From JBAXQQ01 sp037131695 (GTDB lineage: Bacteria > Armatimonadota > Hebobacteria > CAIYQO01), in the NCBI GenBank assembly GCA_964638715.1, contig CAZWZF010000020.1, positions 10,762 to 74,761 on the forward strand: a stretch of DNA of 64,000 nucleotides, written 5' to 3'. Position 1 is the first letter of the stretch. Each line of letters starts with the position of its first letter. The position numbers and the translations under genes were made by a program. The notes beneath the pieces are model-generated. The model saw nothing but the letters and a program-made list of their open reading frames with translations, ran no database searches and was not told the DNA's origin. Positions 1 through 7,701 of this stretch are shown here, piece by piece.

Positions 1-1
1 C

Positions 2-712
2 AGTCATGGTGTCTACGATAGCCATTATATGAACCGCCGCAATAAAGCCACCATCGTCGCCTGCGATATTCAGAATACATCTCCAAATATGTTTGCCGCC
101 TGCATGGGAACTGCTGTTGTTGACGATGATTATGACATACTACTCACCAAACTGGGGAAACATTATGTCGTCGAAGTTCGCACGGAGAAAGGCGAAGCAT
201 TACTGGCAGAGTTGGGTGACGTACCGGACGCTGACGCGCTGCTGCTGGCGCGACGCGAACAATTTTGGGAAGATGCCCGGCGATTTATGAACAAATATTT
301 ATTGAAATGCAAGCCGGAAGATCTCCCTGAATTGCTGACGCAAACTTACGAACATCCAATTTGGGAGGAAAATGCCGCCCTTTGCTATTCTTGCGGTTCA
401 TGTAATCTCGTATGTCCCACCTGTTACTGTTTTGATGTCTACGATGATGTTGACTGGACATTAGAGAGTGGTGAACGTTTCCGGCAATGGGACGGCTGCA
501 TGCTGCGCAAATTTGCTGAAGTGGCGGGAGGGCATAACTTCCGTAAAAACAGGGAAGAGCGATACCGGCATCGTTTTTACCGCAAGGGAAAATATTTGTG
601 GGACCGCATGGGAATGATTGCCTGTGTTGGATGCGGACGCTGTACCACAGCATGCACTGCTAAAATCGCTAATCCCGTTACCCTTTATAACACATTATAT
701 GAGGATAAATAA
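2..712 (+). CDS. [NiFe] hydrogenase/sulfur reductase beta subunit, 4Fe-4S protein (5' truncated by window edge)
   Basis: Electron-transfer subunit of a cytoplasmic group 3b-type hydrogenase, passing electrons between the hydrogenase dimer and the flavoprotein subunit. The frame is open to the window edge, reading S-H-G-V-Y-D-S-H-Y before the first internal ATG at 29, so the real start lies upstream and this is the C-terminal part. Two ferredoxin-type cluster motifs are visible: CYSCGSCNLVCPTCYC (about 118 residues after the ATG at 29) and CVGCGRCTTAC near the C-terminus, consistent with two [4Fe-4S] clusters. The stop codon sits directly against the ATG of the gamma subunit, so the two are translationally coupled. 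Family knowledge: order beta-gamma-delta-alpha is that of the Pyrococcus sulfhydrogenase operon. Confidence 0.88.
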   Translation, partial: SHGVYDSHYMNRRNKATIVACDIQNTSPNMFAACMGTAVVDDDYDILLTKLGKHYVVEVRTEKGEALLAELGDVPDADALLLARREQFWEDARRFMNKYLLKCKPEDLPELLTQTYEHPIWEENAALCYSCGSCNLVCPTCYCFDVYDDVDWTLESGERFRQWDGCMLRKFAEVAGGHNFRKNREERYRHRFYRKGKYLWDRMGMIACVGCGRCTTACTAKIANPVTLYNTLYEDK

Positions 713-1555
713 ATGACTGAACCTTCTATTTCTATAAAAGATGCGTATTTGCCGGAAACCGCAACGATATTGCATACAGAAATGCTGACAGCGCAGGATT
801 TGTATATTAAAATTAAACTTGCAAACGGCAAAGATTTGGGGCACTTACCCGGTCAATTTGTCCAAATATCCATTGCTGGTGTTGGCGAAGCGCCGCTTTC
901 TATCTCCTCATCACCAGACCTTCATGGCGCATTTGAAGTTGTTGTTCGCAATGCCGGACGTGTAACAGATGTGCTGCATCGTCTGGAAACCGGCTCAACA
1001 CTCGGTATTCGCGGTCCATTCGGAACACATTTCCCGGTAGAAGAAGAAATGAAAGGGAAAAACATAATATTCATTTGCGGAGGCATCGGACTGGTTCCCA
1101 TTCGTTCGGCTATACAATATGTGCTTAACCGCCGCGATAATTATGGCAAGATCGCTATCCTGCTTGGTACCCGCTCACCCGCTGAACGGCTATTTACCGA
1201 TGAACTGGCAGCCTGGGGCGCTGTTGAAGGAGTAACTTTTCTGGAGACGGTTGACCGTGCTGATGAGCAATGGACTGGAAATATCGGTGTCATCACTACG
1301 CTGATTCCAAAAATAGAAGTTGTTCCCGCCAACACCTGTGCGATAATTTGCGGCCCACCAGTGATGTATAAGTTCGTCATACGCGAATTAACCGCCCGCG
1401 GAATGATGCCTAATGAAATCTACGTTTCTCTTGAACGACGCATGAAATGCGGAGTGGGGAAATGCGGACATTGTCAGATTAACGGTCTGTATACCTGTAT
1501 GGACGGGCCAGTGTTCAATTACGCAGATGTTGCGGATGCGCCGGAGGCTATATAA
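713..1555 (+). CDS. [NiFe] hydrogenase/sulfur reductase gamma subunit, FAD/NAD(P)-binding
   Basis: Flavoprotein diaphorase subunit (280 aa) linking the hydrogenase to NAD(P)H. The N-terminal half is a ferredoxin-reductase FAD domain containing APLSISSSPD. The nucleotide-binding half begins with IFICGGIGLVPIRSA, and a C-terminal cysteine cluster CGVGKCGHCQINGLYTC (CxxxxCxxCx8C spacing) fits a [2Fe-2S] site as in dihydroorotate dehydrogenase electron-transfer subunits. The length matches the family. The stop abuts the start of the small subunit gene, so expression is operonic. Choice between NADP and NAD cannot be read from the sequence. Confidence 0.9.
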   Translation: MTEPSISIKDAYLPETATILHTEMLTAQDLYIKIKLANGKDLGHLPGQFVQISIAGVGEAPLSISSSPDLHGAFEVVVRNAGRVTDVLHRLETGSTLGIRGPFGTHFPVEEEMKGKNIIFICGGIGLVPIRSAIQYVLNRRDNYGKIAILLGTRSPAERLFTDELAAWGAVEGVTFLETVDRADEQWTGNIGVITTLIPKIEVVPANTCAIICGPPVMYKFVIRELTARGMMPNEIYVSLERRMKCGVGKCGHCQINGLYTCMDGPVFNYADVADAPEAI

Positions 1556-2308
1556 ATGAAAAAACCAAGAGTAGCTATTTTTGATTTTGCCTGTTGCGAA
1601 GGCTGCCAATTGCAGATTGTTAATATGGAAGAGGAATTACTCGACCTGATAGCGTTAATAACACCGGTAGAGTGGCGGGAAGCCATGTCGGAACAGAGCG
1701 ACAAGTATGATATTGCCATCATCGAAGGTTCTATCACCCGCCCGGAAGATGAAGAGCGTATTAAAGAAATCCGCTCACGGGCAAGTATACTCATCGCACT
1801 GGGTGCCTGTGCCACCATCGGCGGAGTTAATAAGCTGAAGAATAATTTTGAAAGCATTGATGAGGTGAAACGATGTGTCTATGGCGACGCTGCCCGTATG
1901 CCCCATTTGGTAACCATGCCGGTAAAAGCGGTGAATGAAGTGGTGAAAGTTGATTACTACGTGCATGGGTGTCCTATTAATATCGACGAGTTCAGCTACA
2001 TTGTGCGCTGCCTGGCGCGAAATGTGCCGCCGGTAATCCCCAACTTTCCCGTTTGTGTCGAATGCAAAATGCGCGAGAATATTTGCCGTTATGAATACGG
2101 TGAACTATGCCTTGGCCCGGTAATTCGTGCCGGATGCAATGCGCCATGTCCGGCTGCCGGCATGTGGTGTTTTGGGTGTCGCGGGTATGTTGATGAGCCA
2201 AATGTAAACGCAGCGAAAGATGTAATGGACAAATACCGGTTAACCATTGCTGACTTGCAAAGCAGATTATTGCTGTTCAACAGCACACAGGAGTCGACCA
2301 ATGTCTAA
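1556..2308 (+). CDS. [NiFe] hydrogenase small (delta) subunit
   Basis: Iron-sulfur small subunit (250 aa) of the hydrogenase dimer. The proximal-cluster motif FACCEGCQLQ is at the N-terminus, followed by GACATIGG and VHGCPINIDE, the other ligands of the proximal [4Fe-4S] cluster. The C-terminal third holds eight or more Cys (CVECKMREN, CLGP, CNAPCPAAGMWCFGCRG) for two further clusters. There is no Tat signal peptide, consistent with a cytoplasmic group 3 enzyme. The last codons overlap the start of the large subunit gene by 8 bp. Confidence 0.92.
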   Translation: MKKPRVAIFDFACCEGCQLQIVNMEEELLDLIALITPVEWREAMSEQSDKYDIAIIEGSITRPEDEERIKEIRSRASILIALGACATIGGVNKLKNNFESIDEVKRCVYGDAARMPHLVTMPVKAVNEVVKVDYYVHGCPINIDEFSYIVRCLARNVPPVIPNFPVCVECKMRENICRYEYGELCLGPVIRAGCNAPCPAAGMWCFGCRGYVDEPNVNAAKDVMDKYRLTIADLQSRLLLFNSTQESTNV

Positions 2309-3626
2309 AATTGTTGAAATTAACGTACATCATGTCACTCGCGTAGAAGGACACGGCAATATTCATGTGCGCATCAACGATTGCGGTGTTGAAAGCGTAG
2401 AATGGCAGGTACCGGAAGCACCGCGATTTTTCGAGGCAATGGTGCGCGGACGAAGCTGGGAAGATATCCAGACCGTGGTGGCGCGTATCTGCGGTATATG
2501 TTCCGTGACACATTCGCTGGCGGCACTGAAAGCCATAGAGGATGCCATGGAAATAGAAATTTCTGAACAAACAGAAATGCTGCGCATCCTCGCTTTGTAT
2601 GGGGAACATATAGAAAGCCATGTCCTGCATATTGGTTACCTGGTGGCTCCTGACCTGTTGGGAGTAAAATCAGTCGTACCGCTGGTAACTTCACACCCCG
2701 AATTGCTGAAACTTGTCATCAGGCTGCATAAGTTGGGCAATACCATGATGGAAATACTCGCCGGTCGAAAAACGCATCCGATTTCATTCAGGCCTGGTGG
2801 GTTTGGACGTGTGCCAACTGAAAATGAATTGCGCGAGTTAAGAAAAATGCTGGTTGACGCAATTCCTGATTACCAGGTTTTAATGGACGCGGTATTTGGC
2901 CTGGCAGACAAATTGCCAAAGTTTGAACGCGATACCGAATATATTGCACTGATTGACCATGTTGATTATGCCCTTTACAACGGGAATATCGGCAGCAGCG
3001 ACACCACGAAAACAATGCCGGTGCAAAAGTTCAAATCGGTAGTAAATGAATACGTCGTGCCGCAATCAACAGCAAAATGGGCAAAGTGGCATCGTGAATC
3101 TTATGCCGTTGGTGCACTTGCGCGCTGCAACCTGAATAGCGAGTATCTGCTGCCGCTGGCACGGGACGTGGCAAAGAAGTTTGGATTATTAGACGGATGC
3201 TGCAACCCGTATATGAATACAGTTGCACAACTGGTAGAGGTGGCACAGGTTGTTGAACATGGTATACAACTCATCGACCAGCTGCTCACTGCCGGTGTAA
3301 CGCATAATCTTCCAAAGATAAAACCACAGGCAGGATGGGGAGCAGGAGCGGTAGAGGCGCCTCGCGGAGTGCTTTTCCACAGTTATGCTTTTGATGATAA
3401 CGGCATCTGCACCGGGGCAAACATGACTATTCCGACAAACCAGAATCACGCCAATATCCAGCATGACATGGAAAAACTGGTGAACTTAATCGCAGACCAG
3501 GATGAGGACAGTATAAGGCTGCAGCTTGAAATGCTGGTTCGCGCCTATGACCCCTGCATATCATGCTCAACTCACTATATGGACATCGAATTTATCAAAT
3601 GTGGGTATCCACCCACAACCCATTAA
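2301..3626 (+). CDS. [NiFe] hydrogenase large (alpha) subunit
   Basis: Catalytic subunit (441 aa) carrying the NiFe(CN)2CO site. The proximal Cys motif RICGICSVTHS is near residue 60 and the distal motif DPCISCSTH near the C-terminus; these supply the four Ni ligands. After that His a further 16 residues (YMDIEFIKCGYPPTTH) remain, the peptide expected to be removed by a maturation endopeptidase, a candidate for which is encoded just downstream. An in-frame extension back to 2247 exists, but the ATG at 2301 is chosen because CAGGAG precedes it by about 7 nt and the protein then begins MSKIVEINVHHVTRVEGHGN, the normal family N-terminus. It overlaps the small-subunit stop (ATGTCTAA). Confidence 0.93.
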   Translation: MSKIVEINVHHVTRVEGHGNIHVRINDCGVESVEWQVPEAPRFFEAMVRGRSWEDIQTVVARICGICSVTHSLAALKAIEDAMEIEISEQTEMLRILALYGEHIESHVLHIGYLVAPDLLGVKSVVPLVTSHPELLKLVIRLHKLGNTMMEILAGRKTHPISFRPGGFGRVPTENELRELRKMLVDAIPDYQVLMDAVFGLADKLPKFERDTEYIALIDHVDYALYNGNIGSSDTTKTMPVQKFKSVVNEYVVPQSTAKWAKWHRESYAVGALARCNLNSEYLLPLARDVAKKFGLLDGCCNPYMNTVAQLVEVAQVVEHGIQLIDQLLTAGVTHNLPKIKPQAGWGAGAVEAPRGVLFHSYAFDDNGICTGANMTIPTNQNHANIQHDMEKLVNLIADQDEDSIRLQLEMLVRAYDPCISCSTHYMDIEFIKCGYPPTTH

Positions 3627-3794
3627 TATTCACCACAAAAGAACGCAAAAACCACAAAAGAAGAATTTTAGAGTCAATTGCAAAACCCAATGTTTTGCGA
3701 GCATCTTACTCGGAATACTCTTGGTTACACAGGTTATGCAATTACCTCTTTAGAAAACTCTTTGTGTTCTTTGAGTTCTTTTGCGGTGAATAAT
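3627..3794. repeat. Long palindromic repeat, CACCACAAAA family, copy 1
   Basis: The left arm, starting TATTCACCACAAAAGAACGC (3627-3663), is complementary with mismatches to the right arm ending TTCTTTTGCGGTGAATAATA (3759-3794). About 95 bp lie between, with a smaller GCAAAAC/GTTTTGC hairpin. A second copy with the same arms lies at 8826-8912. There is no coding potential. It separates the hydrogenase large subunit gene from its protease gene. Confidence 0.75.
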
Positions 3795-3858
3795 AGCCCA
3801 TTACATTAATTTACAAACAACTGGTTATATTTCAATGTTCTTTGAACTTAAGGTACTA

Positions 3859-4329
3859 ATGAACAACCAGTCAAATCTGTCTGTTATTGGCCTTGGCAAC
3901 ATTTTATGCTCCGATGAAGGCATAGGAGTATATTTGTTGCGCCGATTACAGGAATGTTCATGGCCTGTAGCAATTGATTTCATTGAATTTGGCGTTGGCG
4001 GCATGCAATTGCTGCACCTGATAACCGGTCGGCAAAAAGTCATTCTACTCGACTGCGCTTTCATGGGTGACGCGCCGGGAACAATCCGCCGTTTCACCCC
4101 GGACGAAGTTATTTCACGAAAAAACAACACCGGCTTATCGCTTCATGAAGGCGATCTGCTATCAATTCTTACTCTCGCAGCAACTATTGGTGAATCCCCT
4201 GACGAAATAATCATCTTTGGTATTGAACCAGCGATTGTAACCCCGGGTATGGAACTATCACCAGTGTTAAGCAAACGTCTGGATGAATACCAGGCGATGG
4301 TGACAAAAGAAATTTTTCACATCGATTAA
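3859..4329 (+). CDS. Hydrogenase maturation protease (HycI/HyaD/HoxW family)
   Basis: Endopeptidase that clips the C-terminal extension of the large subunit after Ni insertion. It shows the family N-terminus SVIGLGNILCSDEGIGV (GxGNxxxxDEGxG, with the Ni-sensing Asp/Glu), then DFIEFGVGGMQLLHLI, VILLDCAFMG and HEGDLLSIL, whose His is the second conserved metal ligand region. The length of 156 aa is typical. The ATG at 3859, preceded by AAGG, is preferred over an in-frame ATG at 3835 because it places GLGN at the usual distance. The last codons (IFHID and stop) are encoded by the left arm of a mobile-looking palindrome at 4312-4344, so the native C-terminus may have been replaced. Confidence 0.88.
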   Translation: MNNQSNLSVIGLGNILCSDEGIGVYLLRRLQECSWPVAIDFIEFGVGGMQLLHLITGRQKVILLDCAFMGDAPGTIRRFTPDEVISRKNNTGLSLHEGDLLSILTLAATIGESPDEIIIFGIEPAIVTPGMELSPVLSKRLDEYQAMVTKEIFHID

Positions 4330-4572
4330 CAGGATTTTAAAGATAAAATTGTTGAAGTAAATAGGAAAACCTATTTGCTAAATTATAGATTGATACCTTA
4401 AAAGCCCCTCCCCTCAATCCCCTCCCCGGTTGGAGAGAGGAAGAACGACTATCAGTGACTGACACCAAGTGGCGAAGCCAGGAAGGTGTCTGTCACATCG
4501 GGTTGCCGCAAGGTTTTGCAAGAGCCTATTAAAATATTAAATCTTTTAAATCCTGTTAATCGATGTGAAAAT
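4312..4572. repeat. Long inverted repeat with TTTTTCACATCGATTAA arms (copy 1)
   Basis: The left arm ATTTTTCACATCGATTAACA... (4312-4344) is nearly the exact reverse complement of 4541-4572, which ends ...GTTAATCGATGTGAAAAT. The interior holds a CCCCTCCCC-rich segment (4405-4440) and a second hairpin, GACACC...GGTGTC, near 4460-4490. A related element with the same arm sequence lies at 29302-29429, and a single degenerate arm lies near 45207. The left arm overlaps the 3' end of the upstream gene. This accounts for the non-coding stretch 4330-4669. Confidence 0.75.
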
Positions 4573-4669
4573 TAGAATACCGCAAAATGTGAACAATTAC
4601 ATGAAACCATTGAATTTTTCAACTATTTCTGGTATAAAAACAATGTATTCAATTAGTGGGGGATTTACT

Positions 4670-5143
4670 ATGAAGTGGTTTGCTTTTATTGGTTTGCTGA
4701 TTGTTTTGCTGTTATGCGGATGCACGCAGGATGGCACTTTGCGGCATGATGTTAACACCGGCAGCAATGGCTCGCTGGACGGATTATCCATCACGCCTGC
4801 CCCGCAAAGCCTGGGCATCGCGACAGACACAGAGTTTTATCTTGATTGGGCAGTAAACACCTCGCCGCCATCCACCTTCACGGTAACCTTGCGAAAAATC
4901 GAGAAAAACGGCGACACCCACCTGGTACGTACCGTTTTAGATACATTAAGTACCGGCCATTATCGCCTGTACAAAGATTGGAACTTGGACACTCAGTCAT
5001 TTTATATGCTGGAGATAATAGGCGGCGGCAAACAAGTACGCACCATCTACCTCACCGGCGGCACATCCGGCGCCCAAAAACGCAATTCCGGCGAGGAAAA
5101 AGGCGAAGAAACGCACGAAGTTAAATTGACAATTGACAATTGA
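4670..5143 (+). CDS. Small predicted lipoprotein, unknown function
   Basis: A 157-aa exported protein. MKWFAFIGLLIVLLLCGC is a type II signal peptide with the lipobox L-C-G-C, so it is predicted to be lipid-anchored. The mature part is about 135 aa with a possible Ig-like beta segment (TEFYLDWAVN, FTVTLRKIEK). The in-frame ATG at 4565 lies inside a repeat arm; the ATG at 4670 is chosen because it follows GTGGGGG and starts the signal peptide. The C-terminal residues KLTIDN are encoded by a TTGACAATTGACAATTGA simple repeat, suggesting the 3' end was altered by repeat insertion. The function is not recognised. Confidence 0.7.
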   Translation: MKWFAFIGLLIVLLLCGCTQDGTLRHDVNTGSNGSLDGLSITPAPQSLGIATDTEFYLDWAVNTSPPSTFTVTLRKIEKNGDTHLVRTVLDTLSTGHYRLYKDWNLDTQSFYMLEIIGGGKQVRTIYLTGGTSGAQKRNSGEEKGEETHEVKLTIDN

Positions 5144-5186
5144 GATTTTTTTTTATCCATGTTAATTTTCTCCCGTAACCAAGTCA

Positions 5187-5216
5187 CAAAAAAGCGGGGC
5201 GGATTTCTCCGTCCCG
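5187..5216 (-). terminator. Rho-independent terminator of the lpxC-fabZ-lpxA operon
   Basis: On the minus strand, a 9-bp stem CGGGACGGA/TCCGCCCCG (one G-U pair, 4-nt GAAA loop) is followed by CTTTTTTG. It lies 65 bp after the lpxA stop, in the gap between convergent lpxA and the lipoprotein gene. The rest of 5144-5280 shows nothing else. Confidence 0.7.
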
Positions 5217-5280
5217 TTTAAGTTGCATTTTGTTAAGTTATAAAAAGCCGGTGGCCGTGTTTCCCTTCTTTTCGTTTAAC

Positions 5281-6078
5281 TTAGCAGGATGAAACCATGC
5301 TTTTTTGTTCCAAATGTCTTCCTGATCGTCCGCTTAATTCCAGGAACTCTATGAACTCCTGTACTTCCGGGAAATCGTTGGGTTTTTCTTTTGCTTCTGC
5401 TATCAGTCTGCTCAGATTTCCTTTGTTCACTAACAATTTGAATATCTCTTTCAATTCGTTGCGGGTTTTGCTGCTGACATTGTTTCTGCGCAACCCGACT
5501 CCGTTAAGTCCAATTAACCGCATCGGATTTCCCTCTGCGATTACAAATGGCGGCACATCGTGGGTAATTTTGCTGAGTCCGCCGACCATTGCCAGTCTGC
5601 CGATATGCACATTTTGATGTATGCCGGCCAGTCCACCGAGTACTACGCGATCATCTACCTGGCACCCGCCGCTGATTCCCACGTAATTTGTAATGTAAAT
5701 GTTATTGCCAATTTTACAATTATGCCCAATATGGCTGTATGCCATCAGCATATTGTTATCGCCAATAACGGTCATGCAGCATTCGCCAACTGCGGAATGC
5801 ACAGTAACGAACTCGCGAATGATGTTGTTGTCACCAATTATCACCCCGGATTTTTCGCCGTGATATTTTTTATCCTGGGGTGGTTCTCCCAATACGGCGT
5901 GCGGGGATATGTGACAATCATTGCCGATTTTTGTGAGTCCTGAAACGATAGTGTGAGGCCCTATGACAGTACGGTTGCCGATATTAACATCGGGACCGAT
6001 TACCGCGTAAGGGCCAATTTCAACGTCATCGCCCAGCACAGCACGCACATCGACTATTGCTGTGGAATGAATTTTCAA
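5281..6078 (-). CDS. lpxA: Acyl-[ACP]-UDP-N-acetylglucosamine O-acyltransferase
   Basis: First step of lipid A synthesis: transfer of a 3-hydroxyacyl chain from ACP to UDP-GlcNAc in the cytoplasm. At 265 aa it matches LpxA. The N-terminal two-thirds is a left-handed beta-helix of hexapeptide repeats (IGPYAVIGPDVNIGNRTVIG). Family motifs include GEPPQDKKYHGE, YSHIGHNC with the catalytic His, GGCQVDD and AEGNPMRLIGLN, followed by a helical tail. The start is a TTG at 6078, preceded by GGAAGGGTG, giving MKIHSTAIVD, the usual LpxA N-terminus. The frame remains open upstream within fabZ, but that extension has no LpxA similarity. It begins 4 nt after the fabZ stop. Confidence 0.93.
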   Translation of the reverse strand: MKIHSTAIVDVRAVLGDDVEIGPYAVIGPDVNIGNRTVIGPHTIVSGLTKIGNDCHISPHAVLGEPPQDKKYHGEKSGVIIGDNNIIREFVTVHSAVGECCMTVIGDNNMLMAYSHIGHNCKIGNNIYITNYVGISGGCQVDDRVVLGGLAGIHQNVHIGRLAMVGGLSKITHDVPPFVIAEGNPMRLIGLNGVGLRRNNVSSKTRNELKEIFKLLVNKGNLSRLIAEAKEKPNDFPEVQEFIEFLELSGRSGRHLEQKSMVSSC

Positions 6079-6082
6079 CGTT

Positions 6083-6538
6083 TCACCCTTCCTTTTCCTC
6101 TGTATTATAGGTAGGATTGGGCACCAGCATGAATGATGCAATGCCGCTCATTGCGACTTCATCGCCAACTTTGGAGATTATTTCGCATTTACCGAAGCTT
6201 TTGCGCAGATTAGTGATGGTAACTTCAGTAATCAGTTGATCGCCCGGCACTACTTTACGTCGAAATTTCACTTCGTCGATGCCGGCAAACAAGCCTAATT
6301 TCCCTTTATTTTCCGGCATTGACATCATCAATAGAGACCCTATCTGCGCGGCATGCTCAACTATCAGCACCCCTGGCATAATCGGATTTCCCGGAAAATG
6401 ACCCTGGAAAAATGGCTCGTTCATGGTAACGCATTTCAACCCAACCGCACGTTTGCCCGGTTCAAGTTCTAATATCCTGTCTACCAGTAAAAACGGATAA
6501 CGGTGCGGGTTAGTATTCATGATCTGAACAATATCCAA
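6083..6538 (-). CDS. fabZ: (3R)-hydroxyacyl-ACP dehydratase
   Basis: Hot-dog-fold dehydratase of type II fatty acid synthesis (151 aa). HRYPFLLVDRI contains the catalytic His, PGVLIVEHAAQ the catalytic Glu, and FFQGHFPGNPIMPG is the family signature. The start is TTG at 6538: it has GGGAGG 7 nt upstream and gives (M)DIVQIM, matching the conserved LDIxxI opening, whereas the ATG at 6520 would remove it. It is sandwiched between lpxC and lpxA, a common arrangement that balances acyl supply for lipid A and phospholipid. Confidence 0.94.
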   Translation of the reverse strand: MDIVQIMNTNPHRYPFLLVDRILELEPGKRAVGLKCVTMNEPFFQGHFPGNPIMPGVLIVEHAAQIGSLLMMSMPENKGKLGLFAGIDEVKFRRKVVPGDQLITEVTITNLRKSFGKCEIISKVGDEVAMSGIASFMLVPNPTYNTEEKEG

Positions 6539-6573
6539 GCTAAAACCTCCCGATTTCGTCGCGTCGACGCATA

Positions 6574-7389
6574 TTATTTAACTGCGTATTTTACGCGCAG
6601 ATTTTTTGCCATCTCGACATGGCTGTAATGTCCGCTGCGCACCGCAGTTATTCTGCCTTGCAAGCGGAATCCGGTTAATGCCAGGTCGCCCAATAAATCA
6701 AGCACCTTGTGCCATGCCGGTTCATTATGCCTTACATCGTTATTTAAATAACCGGTTTCGGTGATTATAACCGCGTTATCCAATGACCCGCCTTTTGCCA
6801 ATCCGCTGTCCAGCAAATGCCGCACTTCGCGTTCAAGTCCATAGGTACGGGCAGATATTATATTTTCAATTACATCAGCATCAGTAATGTCGCCGCCAGC
6901 GGTCATTCCGGTTATTTTCGTCCCGGGTATAGTAATTTCCGCAAACAGTTCCAATTTATCTGACGCAGCAACATTAATATGCGAATTGCCTGTTGCCATG
7001 TCATCTTTATCTAATGCAATCGTTAATATTTCGCCTTCTAAACACCTTATTCCTGCCTGTTTCAGAATATCGTACCATATTTTTGCTGCGCCTTCTAAAG
7101 CCGGCAATTCCGGGCCGTCAACCTCAATATACATATCGGTTATTCCGCATAGGTAAATGGCAGCCATCAAGTGTTCAATAGTGCGCAGACTGGCTCCATT
7201 ATTTGCTATCCTGGTGCAGCGGGTGGTGTCATCCACATACTCCGCCAGCGCGGGAATTTCTATCCCATTAACTGCAAATATTATACCGCATCCAGACGAT
7301 GCCGGTTTGCCTATGACATTAACCTGCTGTCCGGTATGCAGTCCGATGCCATTAATATGCCATTCATTATTTACAGTCGCTCTTTTCAT
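6574..7389 (-). CDS. lpxC: UDP-3-O-acyl-N-acetylglucosamine deacetylase
   Basis: Zn-dependent committed step of lipid A biosynthesis. It shows NGIGLHTGQQV near the N-terminus, the zinc His of TIEHLMAA, DGPELPALEG, ARTYGLEREV, GLAKGGSLDNAVI, EPAWHKVLDLLGDLAL with two more metal ligands (H, D), and RSGHYSH with the catalytic His. At 271 aa from the ATG at 7389 (an in-frame TTG at 7398 is an alternative; neither has a clear Shine-Dalgarno) it is at the short end of the family but complete. First gene of the lpxC-fabZ-lpxA operon. A monofunctional LpxC next to a separate FabZ differs from the fused Bacteroidetes protein. Confidence 0.93.
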   Translation of the reverse strand: MKRATVNNEWHINGIGLHTGQQVNVIGKPASSGCGIIFAVNGIEIPALAEYVDDTTRCTRIANNGASLRTIEHLMAAIYLCGITDMYIEVDGPELPALEGAAKIWYDILKQAGIRCLEGEILTIALDKDDMATGNSHINVAASDKLELFAEITIPGTKITGMTAGGDITDADVIENIISARTYGLEREVRHLLDSGLAKGGSLDNAVIITETGYLNNDVRHNEPAWHKVLDLLGDLALTGFRLQGRITAVRSGHYSHVEMAKNLRVKYAVK

Positions 7390-7502
7390 GTCGAACAAAT
7401 TATATCAAAAATTTAAAAAAGTATGAAATACATGAAATTTCGGATGAAAGTAGTACAGATTTTATAGGTTCTTAATCAAGCTATTTTTGTTGTATAAAGA
7501 AT

Positions 7503-7526
7503 AATTCCATAGCCCATAGCATCGCT
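7503..7526. repeat. Degenerate partial copy of the AATTCCATAGCCCA repeat
   Basis: AATTCCATAGCCCATAGC resembles the end of the composite repeats at 33600-33672 and 42068-42142 (AATT-C-ATAGCCCACRGC). Only about 24 bp are recognisable. It lies in the lpxC-galT spacer. Confidence 0.45.
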
Positions 7527-7611
7527 CTCACCCTTATACACATTTTTATCAAATATATTTTGACTCCAGAGGAGTCACATATTTATAGAAAAGAATCAAT
7601 CATGAGATTTT

Positions 7612-7680
7612 CGACCCCAGCGTGGGTCGCATATAATGACCGACAATCTGCTTTGTTATATGCGACCCGCGCTGGGGTCG
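7612..7680. repeat. 25-bp-arm palindrome, GACCCCAGCGTGGGTCGC
   Basis: The left arm (7612-7636, beginning CGACCCCAGCGTGGGTCGCA) and right arm (7656-7680) are reverse complements with one mismatch and a 19-nt loop. A separate 7-bp palindrome TGACTCCAGAGGAGTCA lies at 7561-7577. The element sits 21 bp past the galT stop and could act as a transcript end, but no T-run follows it. The remainder of 7390-7701 is AT-rich without a gene. Confidence 0.7.
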
Positions 7681-7701
7681 TCTCAAATAACACATTATTT
7701 T

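Noticed and set aside
3526..3793. Short open frames running from the end of the hydrogenase large subunit gene into the palindrome
   Set aside because: They overlap the real gene and the repeat, with no Shine-Dalgarno and no conserved content.
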